From positions 8,908,501 through 8,972,500 of the forward strand of contig CANTUV010000022.1 of NCBI GenBank assembly GCA_947685225.1: 64,000 nucleotides of DNA, read 5' to 3'. How positions within the stretch are numbered: the stretch's first letter is position 1; every line of letters starts with the position of its first letter. Source of the stretch: Garcia nutans (lineage: Eukaryota; Streptophyta; Magnoliopsida; Malpighiales; Euphorbiaceae). Below, piece by piece: positions 11,869 to 23,147 of this stretch. The notes under the pieces were generated by a model, which did no database searches, had not been told where the DNA came from, and was given only the letters and a program-made list of their open reading frames with translations. A program made the translations under genes and the position numbers.

Positions 11869-12000
11869 ATGGCTCGGACCAGATCTATAAAGCGCAAGCT
11901 GCCAACTGCTGCTTCAACTCCTCCGAACAGGGCAGTTTCTTCAACTTTTCTCTCTATTTTGCATTTTGTGCCTTATGTCCACATTGAGGACAATGTGTGA
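11869..12000 (+). pseudogene. 43-residue ORF, probable stub of an Athila env-like / second ORF
   Basis: The frame starts MARTRSIKRKLPTAAS, a basic N-terminus of the type that opens the extra ORF downstream of pol in Athila elements, and ends after HIEDNV. It is too short for any full protein. It is followed at once by a polypurine-like tract (aagtgtggggagggga, near 12003). A truncated env-type ORF is the best reading; chance is possible. Confidence 0.4.
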
Positions 12001-13751
12001 AATAAGTGTGGGGAGGGGATTTGATATGAGAATGTTTTTGCTGCAATTTTTGGGACTGATTTATGTGATTGAGACGCATGAAATTTTGATGTATTTTTGC
12101 TGAATTTTTGTGCTTAATGTGATTAATATACAGCTGCCATTATTTTGTTCTTTGGTTATGCTCCGTTTTGGTCAAGTTTTTCAGCTATATGAATGGCATT
12201 TGATTAATTTTTCATGTGTTCTTGCTGCTGCCATATGCTTAATTTCAAATAAAACTTGGCTGTTCTGTTTGTTTTAATGAGTTAGAAGTTAAGACACTTG
12301 TCCCATGATATTTTTGAGTAAAATTTTTATTTGGTTGATACTATATGCTGATTTTGGGATTTACTCAATGGGTTTACTGTGTCCTTGAATATGATTTAGA
12401 GCTTTTAGGAAATTCTAGAGAGGAGTAATTTGCCTTTGTAACCTAGTTGAACACATGTGAGAACCTTGAATAACAAGACTAGTAAGCAAGAATTCTAACT
12501 TGAGATTAACCATCACTGCACTTGTGAATTTTGATTGCAAGCTGTTACACTTTGAATTCTAAAAATCTGTTTTTCAAAATTTAGTTTCTTTCGATAAGTG
12601 TTTTTAAGAGCAATTTCCAAAGCCAAATTTAGGATAGCTTTCGAACACTAGAACTTTTTTTTCTACGCTCCCTTGAGGCGAAATCCTAGGCGAGTCTCGA
12701 CTTTTGAGATGATTTAGGCGTTCTTTTGGTCGATTCATCATTCCTTTTATGTTTTTCCCACCTTTACGTTACCATTCTTTTCACCCCTTCTAGCCTACGA
12801 AGTATGCTAAATGCGTACTCTAATTTCTTTTCTTAGCCTACAATATAACCATATACACTAAAAAGCCCTTTGCCTACCACCCTTGAACAAGAAAATAGTC
12901 TTCTTAGTCATTGTTAAGCATGCACATGTGTAAGTTATTAAGAATTGGTGCAAATGCATCCTTGTTTAATGTCATTGATTTGAGTCTAGTTTGTGGGAAT
13001 AAATAGTCCTTTTGACTTGTGTGTTTTAATTTTTATGGGGTTTGAGATGGTTGTAAATAGTCATGTGATATTTTAGCTTCCATAAAATAAAAAAAAGGGA
13101 AAATTCAGACAAAGAAAAAAAATAAAAAAAAACAGAATGTGAAAAAAAAAAGAAAAGAGAAAAATGAAAAAAAAAAGAAATAAAAAATCAGAAAAGAAAA
13201 AAAAAGAAAAAAAAGTGTATTCAATTTCAGTTTTAATTTTTCTCTAGTTTAAGCTTTTCTCTGGTTTAAGTCGCATTTGTCGCCATTAGTTAGTTCGTGC
13301 ATTGTTCTTTTGAAATTAATTGTAAAAGACTTATTTTCTTGTTATTTTTAGCCTTACATTATCCTATCTTTTGTAACTATCACCTAGCCTAACCCATGTA
13401 AAGACCTAATGATCTTTGGTTGAGACTTGACCTACATTAGTGGAGAGGGAGTTTAGAGGGGAGCCTATGGTTGTTCTTTAATTCTGTTTTAATGAAGCTA
13501 TGAAAATATTTTTATATGTTTTGTTACTTGCTCGATAAAACACTTGTTGATTCAAACTTCGAATGTGTGTGTGCGTGTTTTAAGAATTCTTAGTGTAACC
13601 TTTTTCAATTGAGTTCATAATGATGGAATGATGTTGATGGTTGGATTCTTAATTGCGATGTTGAGTTGTTTGGGGAACATGTATGTGTTTGATTGGGTTC
13701 TTGGTGAAGTATGTGGTCTCCTTATAGATTGATTTTGAGTTTTGAGTCATG
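12001..13751 (+). other. 3' non-coding part of the Athila-like element, with A-rich low-complexity tract
   Basis: No coding potential was seen. An A/GAAAA-rich tract spans about 13088-13217. The rest is unique-looking sequence typical of the long 3' spacer of Athila elements. It ends at the polypurine tract before the 3' LTR. Confidence 0.6.
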
Positions 13752-13786
13752 CTTGAGGACAAGCATGGGATAAGTGTGGGGATATT
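13752..13786 (+). promoter_or_regulatory. Polypurine tract region of the Athila-like element
   Basis: The string cttgaggacaagcatgggat followed by aagtgtggggatatt abuts the 3' LTR. The purine run aagtgtgggga is the expected plus-strand primer. A close relative of the same block lies at 11983-12020. Confidence 0.75.
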
Positions 13787-15146
13787 TGATAGGCTGCAAA
13801 TCCAACATGTTTATCACTTTGTTTTTGTGCTTAATTGATGTTATTCACATTGAAAAGAAGAGCTTTTACTTGGTTTTTATTATTTTGGGCAGGAATGGTG
13901 GATTTGCAATAAAGAGGCTTATTTGGAGCTGGATTGGAAGTATTGGAGCAAAGGACATGAAGCTGAATTTTCTTTATGACAGATTGTCAGATTGGCAGCA
14001 GAGGCCTTAGGCTTGCCCAAGGCTAACGGCCAGGCAGACCTGAACGGGCTGATTTAATTAAGTGACGGGCCCACGCGATTTAGTTGTATTTGAGGACTTT
14101 TAAACCGACTTGTAATAGGATTTAAGTAGTTTTTAGTGGGCCTTTTTGTTATATTAGGATAGCCCCACTCTTTATTGAGTATTTAAGTTATTTTTAGGGT
14201 TTTGGGAGAGGACTTTTTGCCTCCTCTTTGATTGATACGAATTGGAGGTTTACTTTGACAGAATTTTTGTTGTTCTTCCATGGCCATGTGTGGCTAAACT
14301 CTTTATTTCAGTCGAAGGTTAATTCAACGTTGATTTTCTAATGGATTGTGAGATTTAATGTGCTTTATCTTTGCTTTTTGATTCATATTGTATTTGTGTT
14401 TTCTCTTTGATTATTGGGGTGAGAATCATCCATAGTGGATATCTATTATTTGTTTTAACAGGGCCCGTTATTCATCTAATAGGTTTCTCACAACCAATCA
14501 ATTAGGTTTAATCCGTAATTGTTAATCCGAGTTGATAAAAGTGGTAGTCAATATAATTCAATTGTGTCAAAGCCTTAGGGTTATATTGTGGGAAAACATA
14601 ATCTGATCTAAATGGATTCTCGTAGTTTCTGTTGGTCAGGGCAAGGTTCTATTAATTTTTAACGCTGTTAATGGCTAAATCCTTTGTCGTACTTAGGGTT
14701 GTTAGTTAATTAGGGATTATTATTAGGTCGTACCTTAATAATCTAATACTAAGATAGAATTGGTTGGGAGGACGTTCCTTTTTTACTATAACTTGTCTAC
14801 AATAATGAGTTGAAAAGCTATCTTGAAATCGATGATCAATCCAAATGAATTTCATACCGCGAATTACCTTTGACTGAGTTGTCTTCCATTGTTTCAAGTT
14901 TTTAATTATTTTTGCTGTCCTAATTTCGTTCTGATCACTTCTTTAACTTAATTTCATTTTATTTTTCATAAATATAATTCCCCTAGTTTTATTTTGTTTT
15001 TCTTAAATTACAGCAGGTCAGGTTTTGGTTAGTCTTGGGCAAGGCTAGTCTCCAGGGTTCGACCCTTCTCACCCTATTTACAATATTTTGTGTTGTTTTG
15101 TTAGGAAGAACAGGTTATTTATTTTTGGTGGCTTCGACACCCATCA
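13787..15146 (+). repeat. 3' LTR of the Athila-like element
   Basis: Near-identical to 6274-7634, with the same TG and CA ends. Flanked by the ACCCC target duplication at 15147-15151. Confidence 0.95.
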
Positions 15147-15151
15147 ACCCC

Positions 15152-16424
15152 ACCACCGGATATGAAGGATATGTGTGTAAGGGACTTACTATTGCCTTGT
15201 GGAAGAGAATGGGAGAATAACACCAAGAATGGTTTTTATATACTCTATTCTTATTAGAAGACGTATGGAGAATGATTCTCTTATATAGCATAACATCATG
15301 AATAGTTTTTATAGTGCCAAATCTGGCTACCACTTGACTAGAAGGAGGCTATATGATGGAGCTTGTTAAGTGTTATGAGTCCTTGGTTGAAAGTTTAGAA
15401 GGTAGAGTGTGGTACCTAAGATTAATATGTTGGTTTGGCATATTATAAAATATATTCTTCCATCTAATTCTCAACTGGCAAGTAAAGGTGTTGATGTTCT
15501 AATTGCATGTCCTTGTTGGGGTTTGGAGGAGAAAAATGGCCATGTTTTTATAGCTTGCTCTCGTGTAAGAGCTATATGGACTCTTTCAAATACTTACCTT
15601 ACTATTTCAAATGTCGCTTATTTGATTAATATCATTGCTAATTTCAATAAAGCAGCTCTACTCACAAAGTGTTTTTATATGCTTTAGGCAATTTTAGTGG
15701 TACAGGAATCGTGCATTATGGTATAAGCAAATTGCGACTCCTGCTCAAATCTTTTCATTTATCATCTATTACCATAGAAGACTAGCTTAGCATTCATACA
15801 ACATAGAATCGGTCAAGCAGACTAGTGGTTAGCCATTCCAGACGCAACTAGTTTTGTCCAAATGTTGGGCGGTTGAAGATGAAGATGGATGCTACTATTT
15901 TTCTTGTTGAAAAGCGGACAAGGTTTGGAGATATACTATGAGATGTCAGTGAAGCTTTTGTAGTTGATATGGTGAAGTCTTGGCTAGGGAGTTTTACATC
16001 TAAATTAGCATAAGCAATGGGAATGAGGGAGGCCTTTAGCTGGATCTATGATTATTTAAAGGTGGCAGAGGTTAATGTTGAACTGTTTGTCAACAAGTCT
16101 TTTTTCTTTATCTTCTAATAATTATGACTAGTCAAAATTTGGCTTTGTTATTTTGGATTGCATTTGGATTTTGGAGAAGATTATAGGTATTAATCTTACT
16201 TGGGTTCGAGGACAAGTAAATCAAGCTGCTCATAATATTGCTAAGGTAACTTATTCTTATAATTGCCTTCATGTTTGGAATTATATTCCAAATTGTATTA
16301 AGGATATTATTTGTAATGAGGCAAAAGGCATGGACCCTAGGATGAGCGAGTTTGGATTAGGTTCAACTCTTTGACTCTCCTCTTTGTTTCATTAATAATA
16401 GATCATCTCTTTGGTTAAAAAAAA
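15152..16424 (+). pseudogene. LINE ORF2 relic: zinc-binding domain, RNase H and 3' tail
   Basis: Continuation of the LINE after the Athila-like insertion. Segment 15409-15687 reads MVPKINMLVWHIIKYILPSN with a downstream CPCW and HVFIAC, the zinc-binding domain that follows RT in plant L1 elements. Around 15860-16370 a decayed RNase H domain can be followed, with several stops. It ends in WVRGQVNQAAHNIAK, matching the conserved Asn-Gln-x-Ala-His block. A short A tail lies at 16417-16424. Confidence 0.8.
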
Positions 16425-16940
16425 TACTCTTGATATGTTCAACAAAGAGATTTTTAGTAACAAAAATATTCTAGCTAATATAATTTTATATTTTAATGAC
16501 AGAAGTTTCCTTAACTCAAAGATTTTTTTTAGTGCAAACAAGTTTAAGTATGCTAAGAGTAATTTTATATTAATTGGAAAAGAAATAATATAAGTGTTAA
16601 TATATGGCAAGAGTCTATCATAATTTAATTATAATAATTCTCAATATGCTAATATGTATTATGTGTATTTGTGTTATTTAATATTATAAACAAGCAAATA
16701 ATTTTGCTTATTCCAATTCAATCTCATAATTTTACCCATTTCACTTTTACTTTTTATCATTACCGAGATGATTCCATGTTAATATTTGCGTTCATAAAAA
16801 ATTATCACTTTAGAGTAATTAATTTTATTTACAAATAATTATTATTTTATAAAAATTAAGATTATTTTATATATTATTTCAAATTTACCCCTATATATTT
16901 AATAAAAAAAGTATTACCAATAAAATGAGTAATAAATTAA

Positions 16941-17106
16941 GTCTTTATTTGAATGGCTAACAACATGATTTATTAATGTATGATATGGTATAATATTATA
17001 TGATATAATATTATAAATAATATTTATTATATTTAAAAAAATCATATGGTATAATATATTTAATTAAATTATTTTTATTTGATTTGATGATTTTGTATAG
17101 TTGCAA
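16941..17106. repeat. Fragment of a MITE-like family also present at 46172-46608
   Basis: The block from gtctttatttgaatggctaa to gatgattttgtatagttgca is clearly related to the left part of 46172-46608, including atatttattat, then tatggtataatat, then atttttatttgatttgatga. No second terminus is seen here. Confidence 0.5.
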
Positions 17107-20100
17107 AAATTAGAAGTGTACACGGATCGAATTCAATTAAATTTGGACAACTTTCCAAACCAACAGAAAATTATGCATCCAACATTGACCGACAAATATG
17201 TTATTTCGACCCACCTGCACAAAATTGGGTTCAGTCAGGTAAAAACGAATAGAATTGGGTTGGACTTGTTAATGGGTCTTAATTTTGGGCCTTCAATTAT
17301 TTAGTCCTCAAAAGCCTTAATTTTGGGTTTTTAATCAGTCATTAGAAAAAAAAAAAATTATCTAGATTCAAAACTAATTATTTTTACAGTGCTTTAACTC
17401 TTGAAGACGTTTTAAGTAATAAATTTTCAATGTTAATTTTTCAACAATCATTCCAAAAATAACTCAATTCAAATTACAATTGTCTAAATGGTTGTTATAA
17501 GTATTATATCTAAAACTTAAAATTCAAATAAATTCTAAATCGATAATATTCCTATATCCCATTTATTATTTAGTTCATATTTTAGTCCATATTTATAAAT
17601 AGCAATTAGAGTCCAGTTCATAATTAATTATTAATATAACATATTATAAAAAATAATATAAGTATAAAAAATATATATTAAAGCTATTATCGCTTAGCAC
17701 TAGGAATTAACATGCAAAAGAAAAATTCAGTGCACTGTCAACTTAAAACTTCTTAACACTCTAGAAAATTTAAATATTCAGCTTCAATAGTGTACTACAA
17801 AACCAAAGATATAAATAAAAATAGTTATAATATTGTTATTAAATATTACATAAATTCTAATACAAAATTAGTATTAAATAACAAATAAAAAAGCTACAAA
17901 TCATGCAATAAAACATTCAACATATTATTAATCAAAACCAATGAATAATATAAATACTTAAATAGTTTAAAATCATTTTACAAACCAACAAATTAGCATT
18001 AGGCAAAAATATATCACACATTAAGCTCAAAATACCATTTTAAAAACAAATAAATTAACATTAGCAAAAACAAAATACATTTTAAAAAAATGAGGTCAGC
18101 CCATATAAGCAGAGAGGAATCCAATTGATAATAATGATAATGATAACCACTAACCAGAGAGACTCGTTTTAGGTTACAAGTTTTTGACTTTATTATGAAA
18201 ATTACAAATTTCATTCTCTATAGTTAATAAAGCAATTCTTTCCTTTTTATTATCATTCATTGTCTCCATTCTAAAACCTTTGAACCAAATAACAACCACA
18301 ACGAGTACTAAACTAACAACTTTTCAGAGCTACTCAACCACATACTGTGTTTCACCAAATTAAAAAATCGACAACCACAAATATACAAAATACAGTTGCA
18401 AATTATAGATATAATGTAGCAACATATAAAAAACTAAAAATCATTAACAATTAAATAAAAAAAACAACATAAATCAAATATCTAACGCAGAAATAAGACA
18501 AAAATCATAAAATAATTAAATCGAAATAATTTTCAATAACAATAAAATTTAGTAAAATAACATAATTATCATTTGAAATAATTTTCTTTTAGGATAAATA
18601 TTATAAACGATCTCATTCAAACAATAAAATTTCCAACAATCATTTTTTTTCTATCTCTATCCAAATGCATGTTAATATTCATATAATATAAAGTCGAATC
18701 AAAGAGCAACAACAACATGCAACATTAACGACGTGACCCATAAATTTAGTTATTTCAAATTATTGGAAACAAAGAGATGTAGTAAACTTTAAAACTCTTG
18801 AAATTAAAAATATAAAACCCTAAATCAAAAATAAAAACCTAAAATCTAAATTAAATACTGCAAAAGAAAAAAAAATAAAATACTAAATCAAAAGGAAAAA
18901 ATAAAACAAAAACACATTAAAAACAAAAAAACATAACCAGTTTCATAAAACCTCTAGCAAAATTCAAAGATATTTAACAATCAATTGTGCATAAATCTAT
19001 AAACGAACTGCTAAATAAAACATTAAAAAGATTTATAAAACCCCAAAAAATTAGAAATATACAGATATATAAATAAAATTAAAAATATAAACTAAAAAAA
19101 ATAAAAATCTGAAATTGATTCTTTGAAATATTACAAATCTCATAACAAATCTAAAATCCCAAAAAATTAGAAATACCCAGATATATAAATAAAATCAAAA
19201 ATAAAAACTAAAAAAATAAAAACTAAACTCTAAAATTTGAATCTGTGAAAAATTACAATGAGCTATCATCATTTAAACAAAGGGTAAAGAGAATAGTAGT
19301 TTAGTTAAATGGTTATATAAAATAAATTATTAAATAGCTTGCTTAATTTTTATGCAAAAACCTTAAAGTGGCAATTATTTATAAACAGAGAGAATATATT
19401 ATATGCAATCCCAATATAAACTTTAAAATAAATTATTCAACAAAAAAGAAAATAGATTCAACTTCTGCATAGTTCAGTTTGTATACGCTGTATGCTGTAG
19501 AGAATTCAACGATTTACCAATTCAATTTTATTAGCTATAAAGCTTTGGCAAAATCAGGATAGATCAAATTCATTCTTGCTTTTCTTTCTTTTAATGAGTC
19601 AATAACTCGTTGTTAAGCTCAAAATGGGACGAAAAGTTCAAACAAATAAATTAAAATGGACTTTTTGAAAAAAAAAAAAAAACACTCATTAAATTTGTAG
19701 TTATATCACCAACTTTTGATTTTAAAAATTGGAGTTATAAATTTTCATCATCATAACATCTAAGTTGGAATTTTTAGCCGGATCATAGTCGATGCAAAAT
19801 TTACTAAAATTTAAGAAAAATTTATGTTATGATTATAAATTTGGTGAAATTTTATAATTTTATAATAATTAATCAATTAAAATTGTTATTTTCAACTCTT
19901 TTTCTCCTACAAGCTAGCAGTGAAATATGTTCAGAGTATCAATAAATTGTGATTTAATATGAATTGGAGTGTCCTTTTTAGAACTACAAAATTATAAATT
20001 TCAAATTTTAAATAATACAAAAACAAAATGTAATGAGTTCAAGTTTCAAAACTTAATGAAGTTAAAAGATTCAATCAATTTATTATAACAACTCCAAAAT

Positions 20101-20193
20101 ATTAACACCACCAATGGACTGAAGGTTGAATAATTAAATTTTCAAGTTCAAATTCAAATAACATTATCTTTTTCCTATGGGAAGGAAAAGAAC

Positions 20194-20194
20194 C

Positions 20195-20228
<34 letters not shown>
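20194..20228. repeat. (AAT)n microsatellite
   Basis: About 12 uninterrupted copies read directly, about 200 bp downstream of the GAD stop codon. Confidence 0.95.
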
Positions 20229-20428
20229 TGTAGGATTACATTCAATTTATATTAGTACAGAGAGTTACAAACAAGACTCAAGAACACATTTTAGACCAAA
20301 AAAAAAATTAAAATTTCCAAATTTTTTTTTAAAAAAAGACAAAATTGAGAAACTCCAAATAATGCCTTAGAGAGTAATAAAGACTCAGTCAAAGGCTTAA
20401 TTAGTAAATTAACTAAGTAATTAAGCCC

Positions 20429-22853
20429 TTAACAAACAGCATTCTTGTTAGATTTCTTAGCCAAAACAAAATTTTTCCAATAAGTAGTAATTTCCCTTTG
20501 TGTCTCAATAGCAGTTTTCTTGACCACCAAAGTTCCATTCTTCCCATTGCTTGGCTCTGCAGCAACAACTGTCATTTTAGCTTGAACTTTCGCAGGCAGT
20601 GTATCAAGTTCATGCAGAACTTTAGTGATGTCAAGCACCAGACGCTCCGCCAGAGTTCTTGAGAAATCTTCTCTAATCACCACTCGCAGCACCGTCACAT
20701 GTTGAGCGTCGGCCGGCATTGTGTAAGCCGGCACAATCCACCCGAAACGACGTAGCATTTCAGCTATTTCAAATTCAGTGTGTTGGGTATTGTCCTTGAG
20801 TGAAAATGCCACTAGAGGCACTCCTATGTCCTTCGAAACTATGTTGAAACGTCCTGTTTTTTCTAGTCCTTCTTTCAGTACAATTGCATTTTGATGGCAA
20901 TTCTCCATCACATTTCGGTATCCCTGTTGCCGACACAAAATTAAGTATCATAATTTGATTTATTGGGTTTAAAATCCATCAGGATTAGAACCCAAATTCG
21001 AAAACAAGTCAATTTGTAATTAAAATTTTCAATGTATGGTTACCTCAAAACCAAGGCGGATCAACTGATAGTACTGAGCAATGATTTGGCTAGAACCTGC
21101 AAATCACAAATTTAATTTAGTAATCTGTGTAAATATTGCAATAGAAACTAAAGAGAATGTTTGAGTGTCAAACACTTTTTTTTTTTTAAGAATAGGCAAT
21201 AGTACCTTTGGAGAAATTGAGAGTGAAAGTGGGTTGGTCAGCGCCAAGGTAGTTAATATGGAAAATGAGTTCTTCAGGCAAGTCTTCTTTGCTCCTCCAA
21301 ATAACCCACCCAACACCAGCATAAACAAGACCGTACTTATGGCCACTAACATTAATGCTTTTCACCAATGGAAGCCTAAAGTCCCATTCAAGTTCCGGCC
21401 ATAAAAATGGAGCAATAAATCCTCCACTAGCAGCATCAACATGAATAGGAGTATCCCATCCAGTAATTTTATTCTTCTCAGCTAACAAATCATTCAAAAG
21501 TTTCACATCTTCAAATTCTCCATTAAGAGTAGAACCCAAAATTGCAGCCACACAAATTGTATTTTCATCTACCATTTCAACAGCTTTTGCTGGGTCAATC
21601 ACATAGTAACCTTCACTTAATTTCACTTCCTTTAGTTCAACTTCAAAATACCTTGCGAATTTCTCCCAGCAGACTTGAACATTGGCACCGGTTACAATGT
21701 TTGGCTTGTCATAAGGCTTTCCCTCAGCTTTACGCTTGTTCTGCCACTTTCTCTTGAATGCAAGACCTGCTAGCATTATTGCTTCTGATGATCCTACTGT
21801 TCCGACCCCGACGGCTGCCTCTGATTCTCCCAATGGAGCATTGAATAAATGTGCTATCATGTTGACGCACCGATTCTATACATAAAATTAATCAATTAAT
21901 TAGCCTACTAGTATTATATAAATTATATATGATCTTATATTAAAATTGAAATTATAATAATAAGATAGGTTCTATGAGTAAATTTGTCTTTGTAAAAAAA
22001 TAACGCAAATTACTGGACAATCAATGCCTTAGTCTCTTAGATTCGGTCAATTGCTTGTGGTTGTGTCCAAGTATTGCTTTGCAGTTGAAAACTTGAAATA
22101 TGTTCTGACTTGTTGACCCGGGCATACAAATTTTGACCAAAAACTATTACAAATTAATTATTTTTGCTGCAATTATAAGTTAAAAACGAAATTCAACTTT
22201 GCATAAAAAATATTTTTCAATTAATTTTAGATATATCCCAATTAAGGTTTTTATATGGAGAACATATAAAAAAATATTAGTTTAAAATGACAATTAGGCT
22301 AATTAATTACCAATAATTTTTCTTATAATCACTAATAAAATTGATTTAATAAAACTGGTACTAGTTGGAAAGCAATTATAAACACAATGTTTTTGAATTG
22401 TGAGTTGGAATGAGGTATCAAATGTTCCCTCGCTAAATCCATTAAAAATATTTCTCAAGAAATCAATCTTCCCGATCAAATTTAAGAAAAAATAACGATA
22501 ATTAATCAAAAACATTTTTGTATGCGGAGAGGATAGAATTTGATCATAATTAATTTAGGATTTAGGGGAAATGAAGAGAAAAGCGAAATACCTGAAGCTC
22601 AGTGGTAACAGGGTACTCATCCATGTCAACATAGTTCTTGTTCATAGCATCCATAATAAGCTTATCACATTCAGGCTCCATCCAAGTTGTGACAAAAGAT
22701 GCCAAATTCAACCTAGGCTTTCCATCAAGCATCAGCTCATCATTTATTATCTGAAACGCTGCCTCCTTCGGTATTGAATTCTCCGGCATCTTGTACCTAT
22801 ATATACACCAAACATTAGATTCACTCCACCGCGCACATTCAGAAAATAAATTG

Positions 22854-22890
<37 letters not shown>

Positions 22891-23013
22891 TCTTCATCAA
22901 GATTAGAATTTCAGCATAGCAAAGTACCTGGGAAGTGACTCCCGGACATAGCGAGAGGCAAAGGTGGAATGAACGGAAACGTCAGATTCTGAAGCGATCT
23001 TACTGAGCACCAT
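20429..23013 (-). CDS. GAD: Glutamate decarboxylase, calmodulin-binding (five exons)
   Basis: Converts L-glutamate to GABA and CO2 in the cytosol using pyridoxal phosphate. Exons on the minus strand are 22928-23013, 22592-22796, 21206-21875, 21044-21096 and 20429-20923. All four introns have GT-AG borders and phases join cleanly, giving 502 residues, normal for plant GAD. The protein starts MVLSKIASESDVSVHSTFAS. The cofactor-binding lysine lies in SGHKYG (about residue 277) and the conserved DAASGG near 244-249. The last 30 residues carry Trp about 487 and flanking Lys pairs (YWKNFVLAKK), the plant autoinhibitory calmodulin-binding tail, so Ca2+/calmodulin activation is expected. It ends AVC. 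No frame break was seen. Intron 1 contains an (AT)n run. A TATA box lies about 126 bp upstream of the ATG. GAD family identity is firm; which paralogue is unknown. Confidence 0.96.
22855..22888. repeat. (AT)n microsatellite in GAD intron 1
   Basis: About 16 AT dinucleotides read directly, inside the 131-bp first intron (22797-22927). This is a likely polymorphic site. Confidence 0.95.
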
Positions 23014-23138
23014 GTCTGTATGCCTAAAACCACACAAGAAACAACAAAAAGAAAATGTATAGCGAGAATAAGAGAATTGTAATAGATCACAAGAAATGTA
23101 AATTTAGTTTGATTGGGGAAGAAGAAACCAGACTCGGG

Positions 23139-23147
23139 TATTTATAG
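23139..23147 (-). promoter_or_regulatory. TATA box of the GAD gene
   Basis: The minus strand reads CTATAAATA here, 126 bp upstream of the ATG at 23013. A start site about 30 bp downstream would give a 5' leader of about 95 nt without an intron. Position and match are good; the start site itself is inferred. Confidence 0.7.

Larger units (their letters stand above)
6274..15146 (+). mobile_element. Complete non-autonomous Athila-like Ty3/gypsy retrotransposon (gag-protease only)
   Basis: The element is 8873 bp long. It begins TGATAGG, ends CACCCATCA and is flanked by ACCCC on both sides (6269-6273 and 15147-15151). The LTRs are 1361 and 1360 bp, with roughly 13 substitutions and one 1-bp indel by eye (about 1%). 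The primer-binding site (7640-7657) matches the tRNA-Asp type used by Athila elements. The internal region holds gag and an aspartic protease, then stops. Reverse transcriptase, RNase H and integrase are absent, and about 3.5 kb of non-coding DNA precedes the 3' LTR. Retrotransposition must therefore have used RT and integrase supplied in trans. It sits inside a LINE. Confidence 0.93.
2442..16424 (+). mobile_element. 5'-truncated L1-type LINE, split by two LTR retrotransposon insertions
   Basis: Three blocks read as one plant L1 retrotransposon: 2442-2488, 4180-6273 and 15152-16424. They are separated by a solo LTR (2489-4174) and an Athila-like element (6274-15146). Removing each insertion with one copy of its 5-bp target duplication restores the codon phase. 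Across the solo LTR the reading is GRIDMAF; across the Athila-like element it is LSTPPPDM. Domains in order: the end of an AP-endonuclease with SDHNP, reverse transcriptase, the zinc-binding domain after RT, and RNase H. The 3' end is a short A tail at 16417-16424. The 5' end lies near 2440, in CACTA-like repeats. The element is full of stops and frameshifts and is certainly inactive. Confidence 0.85.
16425..20428. other. AT-rich intergenic DNA downstream of the GAD gene
   Basis: No gene is recognisable on either strand. The stretch contains a MITE-like fragment at 16941-17106 and an (AAT)n microsatellite at 20194-20228. Several near-duplicated AT-rich strings occur around 19020-19230 (ataaaaccccaaaaaattag repeated with variations). 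Confidence 0.6.

Noticed and set aside
6274..15146. Autonomous retrotransposon
   Set aside because: No RT, RNase H or integrase motif appears in any frame between 10283 and 13786, so it is non-autonomous.
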